Assembly: GCF_014195325.1 (NCBI RefSeq)
Contig: NZ_JACIBK010000005.1
Location: 186,001-250,000, forward strand
Direction of reading: 5' to 3'
Length of the DNA: 64,000 nucleotides
From: Rhizobium sp. BK650
GTDB taxonomy: Bacteria; Pseudomonadota; Alphaproteobacteria; Rhizobiales; Rhizobiaceae
Shown here: positions 18,263-27,734 of the stretch, piece by piece
How the letters are laid out: the number at the start of each line of letters is the position of its first letter
Numbering within the stretch: position 1 is the stretch's first letter
Made by a program: the position numbers and the translations under genes
The notes under the pieces: model-generated
What the model saw: only the letters and a program-made list of their open reading frames with translations
What the model was told of the DNA's origin: nothing
The model's database searches: none

Positions 18263-19396
18263 ATGAATGATATTTTGAAAATCGGCATTCTTTACTCCAC
18301 CACGGGCCCCTACGGCTCCATGGGGCGCGACGCGCGCGCGGGCGCTGAATTCGCAATCGCTGAATTCGCAACCGAGAGCAGGCAGCCGGTCGAACCAGTT
18401 TTTTTCGACCCGCAAGCCGACCTTGCCGCCTATCTCGAAGGTGCGCGCCATCTGCTGCGCGCCGGCTGCCGCCACATCGTCGGCACCATCACTTCGGCCG
18501 CTCGCAAGGAGGTCATCCCGCTCATCGAAAAGCACGACGGGCTGCTCTGGTATATGTGCCCCTACGAGGGTTTTGAGGCGAACGAGAATGTCATCTATGT
18601 GGGCGGCTGCCCGAACCAGCACCTCTTGCCGCTCTTCCAACATCTGACGCCACGCTACGGCAAACGGCCCTATCTCGTCGGTGCCAATTATGTCTGGGGC
18701 TGGGAAATGAACCGGCTTGCACGCGAGCTGACCATCAACGCCGGCGGCGAGATACTCGGTGAGCGCTACCTGCCGCTCGAGGAAACCGCGGTCGAGCGCA
18801 TCATTGCCGATATCGAGCAGCGTCGTCCGAGCTTCATCCTGAATAACCTGATCGGCCCTTCAAGCTATGCCTTCCACGAGGCGATCCGCCGACTTGCCGA
18901 TCGCGACGGCCGCTTCCGGCCCGAGGCCTGCCCTGTCGTCAGCTGTGATCTGATGGAATGTGAACTCGACGATATCGCACCGGGCGCAGCCATTGGCCAG
19001 CTCTGCGCAGCCTCCTATTTCGACAGTGTCTCAACCCCCGAAAATGCCGATTTCAAACAGAGGGTCGCTGCGCATTTTGGCACGGCACGCCGCATCTCCA
19101 GCGTTTTTGCCAGCTCTTATACGGCCATGCGGCTCTGCGTCCATGCGATCGTGGCAGCCGGTGGAGACGAACCATCAGCGGTGCGCCGGCAGTTATACAG
19201 CAAGGACTGGGCAACCCCGTTCGGCGCACTCAGTATTGACAGTGAAACGAACCATGCCGCCCTGCCCTTCCATCTCGGCCGCATCAACGCCAGGAACGGC
19301 TTTGATGTAATTGCCTCCCGCCCGCCCGTTGCCGCCGATCCCTATCTGACCGGCCGCAAGAAGGTGGCTTCGCCGAGATTACGGGTGGTCTCATGA
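18263..19396 (+). CDS. AmiC-like amide-sensing protein (type I periplasmic-binding fold, cytoplasmic)
   Basis: Protein of 377 aa with the periplasmic-binding-protein type I fold of the AmiC/FmdD/UrtA group (LKIGILYSTTGPYGSMGRDA at the N-terminus, GANYVWGWEMNRLARE in the middle, FASSYTAMRLCVHA later). It has no signal peptide, unlike true transport binding proteins. In Pseudomonas, AmiC sits in the cytoplasm, binds short-chain amides and sequesters AmiR. The next gene encodes an AmiR-like protein with a four-base overlap, strengthening this reading. The ATG at 18263 follows the attenuator directly. The signal ligand is likely a small amide or amidated compound; exact identity unknown. Confidence 0.88.
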   Translation: MNDILKIGILYSTTGPYGSMGRDARAGAEFAIAEFATESRQPVEPVFFDPQADLAAYLEGARHLLRAGCRHIVGTITSAARKEVIPLIEKHDGLLWYMCPYEGFEANENVIYVGGCPNQHLLPLFQHLTPRYGKRPYLVGANYVWGWEMNRLARELTINAGGEILGERYLPLEETAVERIIADIEQRRPSFILNNLIGPSSYAFHEAIRRLADRDGRFRPEACPVVSCDLMECELDDIAPGAAIGQLCAASYFDSVSTPENADFKQRVAAHFGTARRISSVFASSYTAMRLCVHAIVAAGGDEPSAVRRQLYSKDWATPFGALSIDSETNHAALPFHLGRINARNGFDVIASRPPVAADPYLTGRKKVASPRLRVVS

Positions 19397-19974
19397 GAGA
19401 AACACCGAATTTCACCGGCTGGCATGCCGTCGTCTTGCACCGCGAGGACGGCAATACCGAAAGGCTGATCCGTCAGCTGCGTCTTCTCGGCCTATCCGCG
19501 ACGTTGCAATGGGCGCCGCTTTCAGCTGCAAGCCTGCCCGATCTCGTCATCGTCGATGCCGATCAGGGCTTTGACGATCTTCTGCCCTGGAGCGGCGGCG
19601 CCGCGACACGCCCGGTCATCGCGCTGCTTGGTTCGGAAGCGCCAGGCCGTATTGCCTGGGCGCTCAGCCAGGGTACAGGGGCGATCATCCCCAAGCCGAT
19701 CGCCGCTTCCGCCGTCTATCCGGCCCTCGTCATGGCCCTCTCCATTCACCAGGAGCGCAAGGGCATTGCCGAGCGTCTGCAATATCTCGAAGAGCGCGTG
19801 CGACTGCGCCCGCTCGTACATGCAGCCGTGGAAAAGCTCATGAAGGCGCATGCGGTCGATGAGGAACGTGCCTATTCGATCCTGCGCAACTGCGCCATGC
19901 GCCGCCGCCTGCCGATGGAACAGATCGCCGCCTTCATTATCGGCGGCATAGAGCCCCTGCCGGAGGCCGGCTGA
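19393..19974 (+). CDS. AmiR-like ANTAR-domain transcription antiterminator
   Basis: Protein of 193 aa with an N-terminal pseudo-receiver domain and a C-terminal ANTAR RNA-binding domain (about residues 137-185, LRPLVHAAVEKLMKAHAVDEERAYSILRNCAMRRR split by the conserved AY and LR positions). ANTAR proteins bind paired hairpins in leader RNA and prevent termination. The N-terminal domain shows VIVDADQGFDDL at the phosphoacceptor area, consistent with an AmiR that is controlled by its AmiC partner rather than by phosphorylation. It overlaps amiC-like by ATGA and the permease gene by one base (TGATG). The likely target is the leader at 18138-18255. Confidence 0.88.
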   Translation: MRETPNFTGWHAVVLHREDGNTERLIRQLRLLGLSATLQWAPLSAASLPDLVIVDADQGFDDLLPWSGGAATRPVIALLGSEAPGRIAWALSQGTGAIIPKPIAASAVYPALVMALSIHQERKGIAERLQYLEERVRLRPLVHAAVEKLMKAHAVDEERAYSILRNCAMRRRLPMEQIAAFIIGGIEPLPEAG

Positions 19975-20822
19975 TGCATGTATTCAAAGCGATGTTGCGG
20001 CAGCCGGCTGCGCTCTTCGGCCTTGTCATCGTGCTTGTCGTCATCGGCCTTGCCGTGGCCGCTCCCTGGATAGCGCCCTTCAATCCCGATGAGCAAATGT
20101 TTGATGGCCTCTCGCTGGAAGGTGCGCCGCTGCCGCCCGGCGGCCCCTATCTGTTCGGCACCGATACGCTGGGACGCGATCTTTTCTCGCGCATGCTCTT
20201 CGGCGCGCGGACTTCACTCGTCATCGGCCTCGTCGCCAACGGCATTGCAGTGGCGATCGGCCTCTTCATCGGCATTCTTGCCGGTTATATGCGCGGCATC
20301 GTCGGCAACATTCTGATGCGGTTTACGGATCTGATGATGGCCTTCCCGGCTTTGCTGCTGGCAATCGTGCTTGCTGCATTGCTGCGGCCGAGCCTCTGGA
20401 TCGTCGCTATGGTGATTGCGCTCGTCAACTGGGTGCAGGTCGCCCGCATCGTTTATACCGAAACCCGCGGGCTGGTGGAGCGCGACTTCATCATGGCCGA
20501 ACGCTCGCTCGGCGCCGGTCATTTGCGTGTGCTCTTCCTGCATATTCTGCCGCATCTCGTGCCAACCGCAATCGTCTGGGGCACGCTCGGCATCGCAACG
20601 ACTGTGTTGCTCGAAGCAACCCTTTCCTTCCTCGGGATCGGCGTGCAGCCACCACAACCCTCCTGGGGCAACATCATTTTCGAAAGCCAGAGCTATTTTC
20701 AGGCGGCTCCGTGGCTCATCTTCTTCCCCGGCGCGATCATCATGCTGACGGCGCTCTCCTTCAATCTCGTCGGCGATGCTCTGCGCGACATTCTTGACCC
20801 GACCCAGCGCGGGAGAGGCTGA
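19974..20822 (+). CDS. Peptide/amide-type ABC transporter permease, DppC/OppC family
   Basis: Inner-membrane permease of 282 aa. The N-terminal extension ends in FGTDTLGRDLFSRMLFGAR, a hallmark of the DppC branch, and the EAA loop is VERDFIMAERSLGAGHLRVLF. The C-terminus carries EATLSFLGIGVQPPQPSWG, also diagnostic. It is translationally coupled to both neighbours (TGATG overlaps). In this operon the C-type permease precedes the B-type, the reverse of the usual dpp order. The cargo is inferred to be an amide or amidated dipeptide-like compound. Confidence 0.93.
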   Translation: MHVFKAMLRQPAALFGLVIVLVVIGLAVAAPWIAPFNPDEQMFDGLSLEGAPLPPGGPYLFGTDTLGRDLFSRMLFGARTSLVIGLVANGIAVAIGLFIGILAGYMRGIVGNILMRFTDLMMAFPALLLAIVLAALLRPSLWIVAMVIALVNWVQVARIVYTETRGLVERDFIMAERSLGAGHLRVLFLHILPHLVPTAIVWGTLGIATTVLLEATLSFLGIGVQPPQPSWGNIIFESQSYFQAAPWLIFFPGAIIMLTALSFNLVGDALRDILDPTQRGRG

Positions 20823-21742
20823 TGGTCTTTCTCGTCCTTCGCCGGCTGATACAGGCTGCCCTCATTCTTCTCGGTGTGGCCGCCATTACCTTCGTGCTGC
20901 TCTATGCCCTGCCGGCCGACCCGGCGCGCATGATCGCGGGCCGTAGTGCGACCGCGCAGACGGTCGCCAATATCCGCCATGAACTCGGCCTGGATCAGCC
21001 GCTCCTCGTACAGTTCAGCACCTATCTTACCAATCTCCTGCGTGGCGATCTCGGCCGATCCTACGCGCAGAAGACCGAAGTCTGGACGCTGATTGCCGCC
21101 CGCCTGCCGGCAACGCTCGTCCTCATGGCGGCCGGCATCCTCGTGGAAGCCGTGCTTGGATTGACGCTTGGCACGATCGCCGCCATGCGCCGCGGCGGTT
21201 TCGGCGACCGGCTCGTGATGACGGCGTCTTTCGTTGGGGTCTCGGCGCCGCAATTCGTTGTCGCTCTGCTGCTGCTTTATGTCTTTGCCGTAACGCTCGG
21301 CTGGCTGCCCATGAGCGGCTACGGCACACCGGCCCATATTGTATTGCCGGCCTCCACACTCGGCGTCCTTGGTGCCGGCTGGTATGCACGCATGGTGCGA
21401 TCGGCCATGATCGATGTGCTCAATCAGGATTATGTCCGCACGGCTCGATCCAAGGGCCTGTCCTCGCGCCGCATCATCTTCCGCCACGCCTTGCCGAACG
21501 CCATCCTGCCGATCATCGCCATGATCGGCATCGATATCGGCCAGTTCATGAGCGGCGTGGTGGTCGTCGAGGCGGTCTACGGCTGGCCGGGTATCGGCCA
21601 GCTTGCCTGGCAGGCGATCCAGCAGGTCGACATACCGATCATCATGGGCGTCACGCTGACATCAGCGCTTGCCATCGTCATCGGCAACCTGCTCGCCGAC
21701 CTCGTTGCGCCGCTCATCGATCCACGCATCCGCACACGTTGA
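20822..21742 (+). CDS. Peptide/amide-type ABC transporter permease, DppB/OppB family
   Basis: Inner-membrane permease of 306 aa. The N-terminus VFLVLRRLIQAALILLGVAA and LLYALPADPARMIAGR are typical of DppB, as are LRGDLGRSYAQKTEVW and the EAA loop DYVRTARSKGLSSRRIIFRH. It starts within the stop of the DppC-type gene and is followed after 24 bases by the binding-protein gene. It should form the transmembrane pore with the preceding permease. Confidence 0.93.
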   Translation: MVFLVLRRLIQAALILLGVAAITFVLLYALPADPARMIAGRSATAQTVANIRHELGLDQPLLVQFSTYLTNLLRGDLGRSYAQKTEVWTLIAARLPATLVLMAAGILVEAVLGLTLGTIAAMRRGGFGDRLVMTASFVGVSAPQFVVALLLLYVFAVTLGWLPMSGYGTPAHIVLPASTLGVLGAGWYARMVRSAMIDVLNQDYVRTARSKGLSSRRIIFRHALPNAILPIIAMIGIDIGQFMSGVVVVEAVYGWPGIGQLAWQAIQQVDIPIIMGVTLTSALAIVIGNLLADLVAPLIDPRIRTR

Positions 21743-21766
21743 CAGCAACCAAGAAGGGGAACCCGA

Positions 21767-23386
21767 ATGTACAAACGCTGGCTTCGACACACCACAATGG
21801 CAACGATGGTGGCACTCGCCCCGATCGCTGCCAAAGCACAGGAAACGCCCAAGCAGGGCGGCGATATCGTCGTCACCTATAAAGACGACATCACGACGCT
21901 CGATCCGGCCATCGGCTACGACTGGGTCAACTGGTCAATGATCAAGAGTCTCTATTCGCGCCTGATGGACTATGCGCCGGGAACGCCGAACCCGATCCCG
22001 TCGCTCGCCGAAAGCTTCACTGTGTCGCCGGATGGCCTCACCTATACGTTCAAGCTGCATAAGGGCGTGAAGTTCTCCAACGGCCGTGAAGTCGTCGCTT
22101 CCGACGTGAAATATTCGATCGAACGCGCCGTCAACCCGAAGACGCAAGGCCCGGGCGCCGGCTTCTTCGGCGCCATCCAGGGCTTCGAGGATGAGACCGG
22201 CGGCAAGGCCGAGACGCTCTCAGGCATCGAGGCGCCTGACGATAGCACCGTCATCTTCCACCTGTCGCGTCCCGACGCGACCTTCCTGCATGTACTCGCC
22301 ATCAACTTTGCTTCTGTCGTGCCGAAGGAGGCTGTCGAAGCTGCCGGTGGCGATTTCGGCAAGAAGCCCGTCGGTTCCGGCACCTTCATCCTGAAGGACT
22401 GGACGATCGGCCAGCAGCTCGTTTTCGAGCGTAACAAGGATTATTTCGTCAAGGGCGTGCCCTATATCGATAGTTTCAAGGTCGAAGTCGGCCAGGAACC
22501 GCTGGTGGCACTGCTGCGCCTGCAGAAGGGTGAAGTCGATATTGCCGGCGACGGCATTCCGCCGGCCAAGTTCCTCGAGATCAAGAACTCCGCTGACGGC
22601 GCGCAGATGATCGTCGATGGCGAGCAGCTGCATACCGGCTACATCACGCTGAACACCAAGGTGAAGCCGTTCGACAACGTCAAGGTGCGCCAGGCCGTCA
22701 ACATGGCCGTTAATAAGGAGCGTATTACACGCATCCTAAATGGCCGCGCGACGCCCGCCAACCAGCCGCTGCCGCCACTGATGCCTGGCTACGACAAGTC
22801 CTTCACCGGTTACGCCTACGACGCGGCAAAGGCCAAGGCGCTGCTTGCTGAAGCTGGCTTTCCGGATGGCTTTGAAACAGTGCTCTATTCCACCAATACC
22901 GATCCGCAGCCGCGTATCGCCCAGGCGATCCAGCAGGATCTCGCAGCTGTTGGCATCAAGGCTGAAGTCCGCGCGCTTGCGCAGGCCAACGTCATTTCGG
23001 CCGGCGGCACGGAAGGCGAAGCGCCGATGATCTGGTCGGGCGGCATGGCCTGGATTGCCGACTTCCCGGATCCGTCCAACTTCTATGGCCCGATCCTCGG
23101 CTGCGCCGGCGCTGTTTCGGGCGGCTGGAACTGGTCCTGGTACTGCAACGCTGATCTCGACAAGCGTGCGGTTGCCGCTGACTCCATGTCCGACCCGGCA
23201 AAATCTGCCGAGCGCACCGCTGCCTGGGGCAAGATCTTCACCGACATCATGACCGATGCGCCGTGGGTTCCGATCATCAACGAACGCCGCGTCGTGGCGA
23301 AGTCGCTGCGCATGGGAGGTGCTGACAACATCTACATCGACCCGACCCGCGTCATCAATTACGACGCGATCTACGTGAAGCAATAA
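21767..23386 (+). CDS. Peptide/amide-type ABC transporter substrate-binding protein, DppA family
   Basis: Periplasmic SBP family 5 protein of 539 aa with a signal peptide ending AAKA-QET. The conserved N-lobe pattern LDPAIGYDWVNWSMIKSLYS and YTFKLHKGVKFSNGREVVASDVKYSIER is unmistakable for the Opp/Dpp/Nik group. A Shine-Dalgarno GGGGAACCCGA precedes the ATG. It is the cargo receptor for the amide-regulated transporter. A strong hairpin follows the gene (23401-23426), which may stabilise the upstream mRNA. Confidence 0.93.
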   Translation: MYKRWLRHTTMATMVALAPIAAKAQETPKQGGDIVVTYKDDITTLDPAIGYDWVNWSMIKSLYSRLMDYAPGTPNPIPSLAESFTVSPDGLTYTFKLHKGVKFSNGREVVASDVKYSIERAVNPKTQGPGAGFFGAIQGFEDETGGKAETLSGIEAPDDSTVIFHLSRPDATFLHVLAINFASVVPKEAVEAAGGDFGKKPVGSGTFILKDWTIGQQLVFERNKDYFVKGVPYIDSFKVEVGQEPLVALLRLQKGEVDIAGDGIPPAKFLEIKNSADGAQMIVDGEQLHTGYITLNTKVKPFDNVKVRQAVNMAVNKERITRILNGRATPANQPLPPLMPGYDKSFTGYAYDAAKAKALLAEAGFPDGFETVLYSTNTDPQPRIAQAIQQDLAAVGIKAEVRALAQANVISAGGTEGEAPMIWSGGMAWIADFPDPSNFYGPILGCAGAVSGGWNWSWYCNADLDKRAVAADSMSDPAKSAERTAAWGKIFTDIMTDAPWVPIINERRVVAKSLRMGGADNIYIDPTRVINYDAIYVKQ

Positions 23387-23400
23387 GCGTGGGGAACAAT

Positions 23401-23426
23401 GCCTTCCCGGCTCGGCACGGGAAGGC
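23401..23426 (+). other. Intercistronic GC-rich hairpin after the binding-protein gene
   Basis: Eight-base perfect arms GCCTTCCC (23401-23408) and GGGAAGGC (23419-23426) around a ten-base loop. There is no T-run, so it is more likely an RNA-stability or expression-balancing element than a full terminator. It separates the binding-protein gene from the amidase gene. Confidence 0.6.
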
Positions 23427-23451
23427 TTCATAACATCGAGGGAGACATCTT

Positions 23452-24396
23452 ATGTGCATTGCCTGCACCCACACGATTCACCGCGCGAAGCATAATTTCG
23501 GCTGGAACAAGGATTTCGCACCGGCTGTCGTTGCCAAGCCCGGCGAGACCATCCATTTCGAATGCCTTGACTCCTCCGGCGGTCAGCTTGGCGCCGATGC
23601 GACGCTGGACACGCTCAACAATCTGGACTTCGGCAAGATCAATCCGGTTTCAGGCCCGGTCTACGTTGAAGGCGCCAACCCCGGGGACGCGCTGAAGGTG
23701 ACATTGCGCAAATTCATTCCCTCGGGCACCGGCTGGACGGCCAATATTCCCGGCTTCGGTCTTCTTGCCGACCAGTTCAAGGAACCGGCGCTACATGTCT
23801 GGTCCTATGACGCCAACAGCATGACACCAGCCCTTTACGGCCCAGGCGGCCGCGTGCCACTGAAGCCCTTTGCCGGCACGATCGGCGTTGCCCCCGCCGA
23901 ACCGGGTACGCATTCCGTCGTGCCGCCACGACGTGTCGGAGGCAATATGGATATCCGTGACCTGACGGCCGGCGTCACGCTCTATCTGCCGATCGAAGTT
24001 GAAGGCGCGCTCTTTTCTATCGGCGACACGCACGCCGCCCAGGGTGACGGCGAAGTCTGCGGCACGGCGATCGAAAGCCAGATGAATGTCGAGGCGACGA
24101 TTGAACTCATCAAGGATGGTCGTCTGCAGACGCCGCGCTTCACGACGACTGAGCCCGTCACCCGCCATCTCGACGGTGCCGGTTACGAAGTCACGACAGG
24201 CATCGGCCCTGACTTGATGACTAGCGCACGCGAAAGCGTCATGCGCATGATCGATCTTCTGACTGCCGAACATGGGATGAGCGCTGTCGATGCCTATCTG
24301 CTCTGCTCGGTCTGCGGCGATCTGCGTATCAGCGAAATCGTCGATATGCCGAACTGGGTCGTCTCCTTCTACTTCCCGAGGATCGTATTCGCGTGA
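23452..24396 (+). CDS. Acetamidase/formamidase family protein (FmdA/AmdA)
   Basis: Amide hydrolase of 314 aa releasing ammonia from formamide, acetamide or related amides. Family features include the N-terminal HTIHRAKHNFGWNKDFAP, FSIGDTHAAQGDGEVCGTAIES and GTIGVAPAEPGTHSVVPPRR. The family is cytoplasmic and requires no signal peptide; none is seen. GAGGGAGA lies upstream of the ATG. Together with the AmiC/AmiR-like pair and the Opp-type importer it forms a complete sense-import-hydrolyse pathway for an amide nitrogen source. The stop overlaps the GTG of the ATPase gene. Confidence 0.9.
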   Translation: MCIACTHTIHRAKHNFGWNKDFAPAVVAKPGETIHFECLDSSGGQLGADATLDTLNNLDFGKINPVSGPVYVEGANPGDALKVTLRKFIPSGTGWTANIPGFGLLADQFKEPALHVWSYDANSMTPALYGPGGRVPLKPFAGTIGVAPAEPGTHSVVPPRRVGGNMDIRDLTAGVTLYLPIEVEGALFSIGDTHAAQGDGEVCGTAIESQMNVEATIELIKDGRLQTPRFTTTEPVTRHLDGAGYEVTTGIGPDLMTSARESVMRMIDLLTAEHGMSAVDAYLLCSVCGDLRISEIVDMPNWVVSFYFPRIVFA

Positions 24397-26063
24397 TTGA
24401 AGCCATGCCCGCCGCACCCATTCTCAGCGTTCGCAATCTTAGTGTCGATGCGCGAACACCGGAGGGCCGCAAACCGGTTCTGAACGATATCAGTTTCGAT
24501 CTTGCAAGCGGCGAAACCCTCTGCCTGGCCGGGGAATCCGGATCGGGTAAATCTGTGACCTCGCTGTCGATCATGGGCTTGTTGCCGAAGGCCTCGCTTC
24601 AGGTCGCCTCCGGCAGCATCCTGCTCGGCGAACGTAACCTGCTGAAACTTTCCGACCGGGCTATGCGTCGCGTGCGCGGCGGCGACGTCGCCATGGTCTT
24701 TCAGGAACCGATGACCTCTCTTAACCCGGTGATGTCAATCGGAGGGCAGCTGACTGAGGCGATCCGCGAACATCAGGGCAGCGAGAATGCCGAGGCGATT
24801 GCCCTTCAAATGCTCGATGCCGTGCACATTACGGATCCAGCAAGGCGCCTGAAACAATATCCGCATGAACTTTCAGGCGGCATGCGCCAGCGCGTCATGA
24901 TCGCCATGGCGCTCTCCTGCCGTCCCCAGGTGCTGATCGCCGACGAGCCGACGACCGCGCTCGACGTGACCGTACAGGCGCAGATCCTCAAGCTGATGCG
25001 CGAGCTGAAGTCGGAATTCGGCACCTCAATCATCCTGATCACCCATGATATGGGCGTCGTCGCCGAAATGGCCGACCGTGTCATCATCATGCAGAATGGC
25101 GGGATCGTCGAAGAGGGTCCGGCCATCGGCATTTTTCGCACCCCGCGGCAGACGTATACACAGCAACTGCTCTCAGCCGTTCCCCGCCTTGGTGCCTTTG
25201 CCGGTACAGACGGCCCGCCGCGCATCACGTCACGCAGCGTCGAGACCCTCCGGGCCGACCGCTCACCAGTTCTGAATGTGCGTGGTCTCAATGTCACCTA
25301 TGGCGGTGCTGCGAGCTTTCTCTTCAAAGGCAAGGAGCCGCCCGCGGCAGTCAGGGACGTCTCCTTCGATATTCTGCCCGGCGAAACCCTCGGCCTCGTC
25401 GGCGAAAGCGGTTCGGGAAAATCGACGACAGGCAAGGCCGTGCTCGGCCTCATCCCTTTCACGGGCGATGTGGTGATCGACGGCCGCAACATTGCAGGCT
25501 TCAGCCATCGAGAGATGCAGCCGATACGCCGCACGGCACAGATGATCTTTCAGGATCCCTACGCGTCGCTTGATCCTCGCATGGCGGTGGGTGCTGCGAT
25601 CGCCGAACCGCTGGTGATCCACGGTATCGCCAGCAAGTCCGAGCGACAGGATAGGGTCGCAGAACTTCTGCGCCGCGTCGGCCTCACGGCGGATGCCGCC
25701 ACGCGCTATCCGCATGAATTCTCCGGCGGGCAGCGGCAGCGCATCTGCATTGCCCGCGCCCTTGCACTGGAGCCGAAGCTGATCGTGGCGGATGAAAGCG
25801 TTGCGGCACTCGATGTATCGGTACGCGCCCGCGTGCTCGACCTGATGCTGGAACTGCAGGAAAGCATGGGGCTCTCCTATCTCTTCATCTCGCATGACAT
25901 GGCCGTCGTCGAACGCATGTCCCATAAGGTCGCGGTCATGCGTAGCGGCCGGATCGTCGAAAGCGGCACTCGCCGGCAGATATTCGAATACCCGGCAGAG
26001 GATTACACGAAAGCGCTGATGGCTGCCGTTCCGATCCCCGATCCGCAAGCGCGGCGTGCATAA
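24393..26063 (+). CDS. Fused DppD-DppF-type ABC transporter ATP-binding protein
   Basis: Cytoplasmic ATPase of 556 aa containing two nucleotide-binding domains in one chain. The first has Walker A GESGSGKS (about residues 47-54), signature LSGGMRQR and Walker [14 protein letters not shown]. The second has Walker [10 protein letters not shown] (about 336-344), signature FSGGQRQR and [14 protein letters not shown]. Standard dpp and opp systems encode these as two genes; tandem fusions occur in other bacteria. The start is GTG 24393, overlapping the amidase stop; ATG 24405 is an alternative. It is the last gene of the amide operon. Confidence 0.92.
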   Translation: MIEAMPAAPILSVRNLSVDARTPEGRKPVLNDISFDLASGETLCLAGESGSGKSVTSLSIMGLLPKASLQVASGSILLGERNLLKLSDRAMRRVRGGDVAMVFQEPMTSLNPVMSIGGQLTEAIREHQGSENAEAIALQMLDAVHITDPARRLKQYPHELSGGMRQRVMIAMALSCRPQVLIADEPTTALDVTVQAQILKLMRELKSEFGTSIILITHDMGVVAEMADRVIIMQNGGIVEEGPAIGIFRTPRQTYTQQLLSAVPRLGAFAGTDGPPRITSRSVETLRADRSPVLNVRGLNVTYGGAASFLFKGKEPPAAVRDVSFDILPGETLGLVGESGSGKSTTGKAVLGLIPFTGDVVIDGRNIAGFSHREMQPIRRTAQMIFQDPYASLDPRMAVGAAIAEPLVIHGIASKSERQDRVAELLRRVGLTADAATRYPHEFSGGQRQRICIARALALEPKLIVADESVAALDVSVRARVLDLMLELQESMGLSYLFISHDMAVVERMSHKVAVMRSGRIVESGTRRQIFEYPAEDYTKALMAAVPIPDPQARRA

Positions 26064-26587
26064 GTCTGAGACGCAAATTGAGATGAGTAGCAGAAGCGTG
26101 TCCTCAAGGAGCCCCGTGTGCCTTTTACGAGGTTCGTTCCTCGGCCTCAGTCGAATCATCACTGCGATCGAATCGCGGCGCCATTGCGTGTCGCTCGCGC
26201 CTCCGGCCGACAGCCGCGGGCAGCCGCATCTTCCGTCGGCAGCGCTGCCCACGCGTGCAAATACAGGCCGCACCGTGATCAGTATTTGAGAAATTCGGGG
26301 ACTCAGCAACGATCCCCGCGCCTATTTGCTCCCCACCAATCCCAGCTAAGTCGTGCCAATATAGCGATATTTTGAAGTTTCGATTTACCTCTTGTTAACG
26401 CCCGCGTAAGGACTGTTGTAGTTCTGTCACACACATCACGGTTTAGTTAGAATTCGCTATAAAATGAGAGCATTCATTGTTGAGCCCTCTCTCCTTTCAG
26501 CTATTTTAGGCCTCACCGAATTGATCGGTTTTATCTGAGGGGACGTTCTTTCGTGGAACGCACTCGAACTTAGGAGATTGGCTTTCC
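26064..26587 (+). other. Intergenic region upstream of the porin gene
   Basis: About 520 bases. A small GC hairpin CGGGGA/TCCCCG (26296-26301 and 26313-26318) may end the amide operon transcript but has no T-run. From 26350 the sequence becomes AT-rich; GCTATAAAAT at 26456-26465 is the best -10-like element for the porin, without a clear -35. This implies a long 5' untranslated region of roughly 110 bases, a typical place for RNA-level control of porins. No gene is seen. Confidence 0.4.
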
Positions 26588-27655
26588 ATGAACATTCGTA
26601 TGATGTTGCTTGGTTCTGCAGCAGCCCTCATCGCTGCACCGGCATTTGCAGCTGACGCAATCGTTGCTGCCGAGCCGGAACCGGTTGAATACGTTCGCGT
26701 CTGCGACGCTTACGGCACCGGCTACTTCTACATCCCGGGCACGGAAACCTGCCTGAAGATCGAAGGCTACATCCGTTTCCAGGTTGACGTCGGCCAGAAT
26801 GCCGATCACGGCGAAGCCGGCAACGACTCTGACTGGGATGCATTCACCCGCGGTCAGGTTCAGTTTACGGCCAAGAGCGACACCGAATACGGCCCGCTCA
26901 CCGGCGTGATCGTTCTGCAGGCCAATGCCGACGCCTCTTCCATCCAGAACACGAAGCTCGACTCGGCTTACCTCGACATCGCCGGCTTCCGCGCCGGTCT
27001 GTTCTACTCCTGGTGGGACGATGGTCTCTCCGGCGAAACGGACGACATCGGTTCGGTCGAAACCCTGCATAACTCGATCCGTTATCAGTACGAAACCGGT
27101 TCCTTCTACGCTGGCATCAGCGTCGACGAACTGGAAGACGGCGTCTACCAGGGCAGCATCGATCCCGTCACCGGCGACTTCATTGCGGACGATCGTCCGA
27201 ACAACGTCGGCGTTGCCTTCGGCATCGGCGGCAAGGCTGGCGCCTTCAGCTACCAGGTCACCGGCGGCTGGGACTTCGACAACGAAGACGGTGCAATCCG
27301 CGCAATGGGTACGGTTGATATCGGCCCGGGCACGCTCGGCCTCGCTGGCGTTTACTCCAGCGGCCCGAACTCCTACTACTCGGCAGCTGAATGGGCAGTT
27401 GCTGCCGAATACGCCATCAAGGCTACCGACAAGCTGAAGATCACCCCCGGTGTCCAGTACTACGGCAACTACGTCGGCGGCGGCAAGGCAGTTCCGGACT
27501 CCTTCGACGGTCTCGACGATGCCTGGAAGGCCGGTCTGACGCTCGACTACCAGATCGTCGACAACTTCTACGCCAAGGCTTCCGTTCAGTACCTGAAGCC
27601 GGAACATCAGGACGACGACTGGACGGGTTACTTCCGTCTGCAGCGCTCGTTCTAA
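26588..27655 (+). CDS. Outer-membrane porin, RopA-like (Porin_2 family)
   Basis: Beta-barrel outer-membrane porin of 355 aa. A signal peptide (NIRMMLLGSAAALIAAPAF, cleaved after AFA) is followed by the alphaproteobacterial porin opening VEYVRVCDAYGTGYFYIPG and ETCLKIEGYIRFQVDVG with its paired cysteines. The protein ends with the outer-membrane insertion signal, an aromatic C-terminus (YFRLQRSF). Codon choice is strongly biased toward frequent codons (AAG, GGC, CTG, TTC), as expected for a highly expressed gene. A strong terminator follows. Of the rhizobial porins it resembles RopA most. Confidence 0.93.
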   Translation: MNIRMMLLGSAAALIAAPAFAADAIVAAEPEPVEYVRVCDAYGTGYFYIPGTETCLKIEGYIRFQVDVGQNADHGEAGNDSDWDAFTRGQVQFTAKSDTEYGPLTGVIVLQANADASSIQNTKLDSAYLDIAGFRAGLFYSWWDDGLSGETDDIGSVETLHNSIRYQYETGSFYAGISVDELEDGVYQGSIDPVTGDFIADDRPNNVGVAFGIGGKAGAFSYQVTGGWDFDNEDGAIRAMGTVDIGPGTLGLAGVYSSGPNSYYSAAEWAVAAEYAIKATDKLKITPGVQYYGNYVGGGKAVPDSFDGLDDAWKAGLTLDYQIVDNFYAKASVQYLKPEHQDDDWTGYFRLQRSF

Positions 27656-27669
27656 GCTGAATACTGAAG

Positions 27670-27696
27670 GCCCCGGGATTGCATCTCGGGGCTTTT
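27670..27696 (+). terminator. Rho-independent terminator of the porin gene
   Basis: Nine-base stem from GCCCCGGGA (27670-27678) and TCTCGGGGC (27684-27692) around a five-base loop, followed by TTTT. It starts 15 bases after the porin stop codon. Confidence 0.85.
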
Positions 27697-27734
27697 CATC
27701 ACGAGCTTCTGGTTTGGTGACCTCCAATTCAGAA

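Noticed and set aside
26570..27727. Long minus-strand open frame (385 codons) opposite the porin gene
   Set aside because: It arises from the biased codon use of the porin; composition is unlike a real protein and the plus-strand porin is unambiguous.
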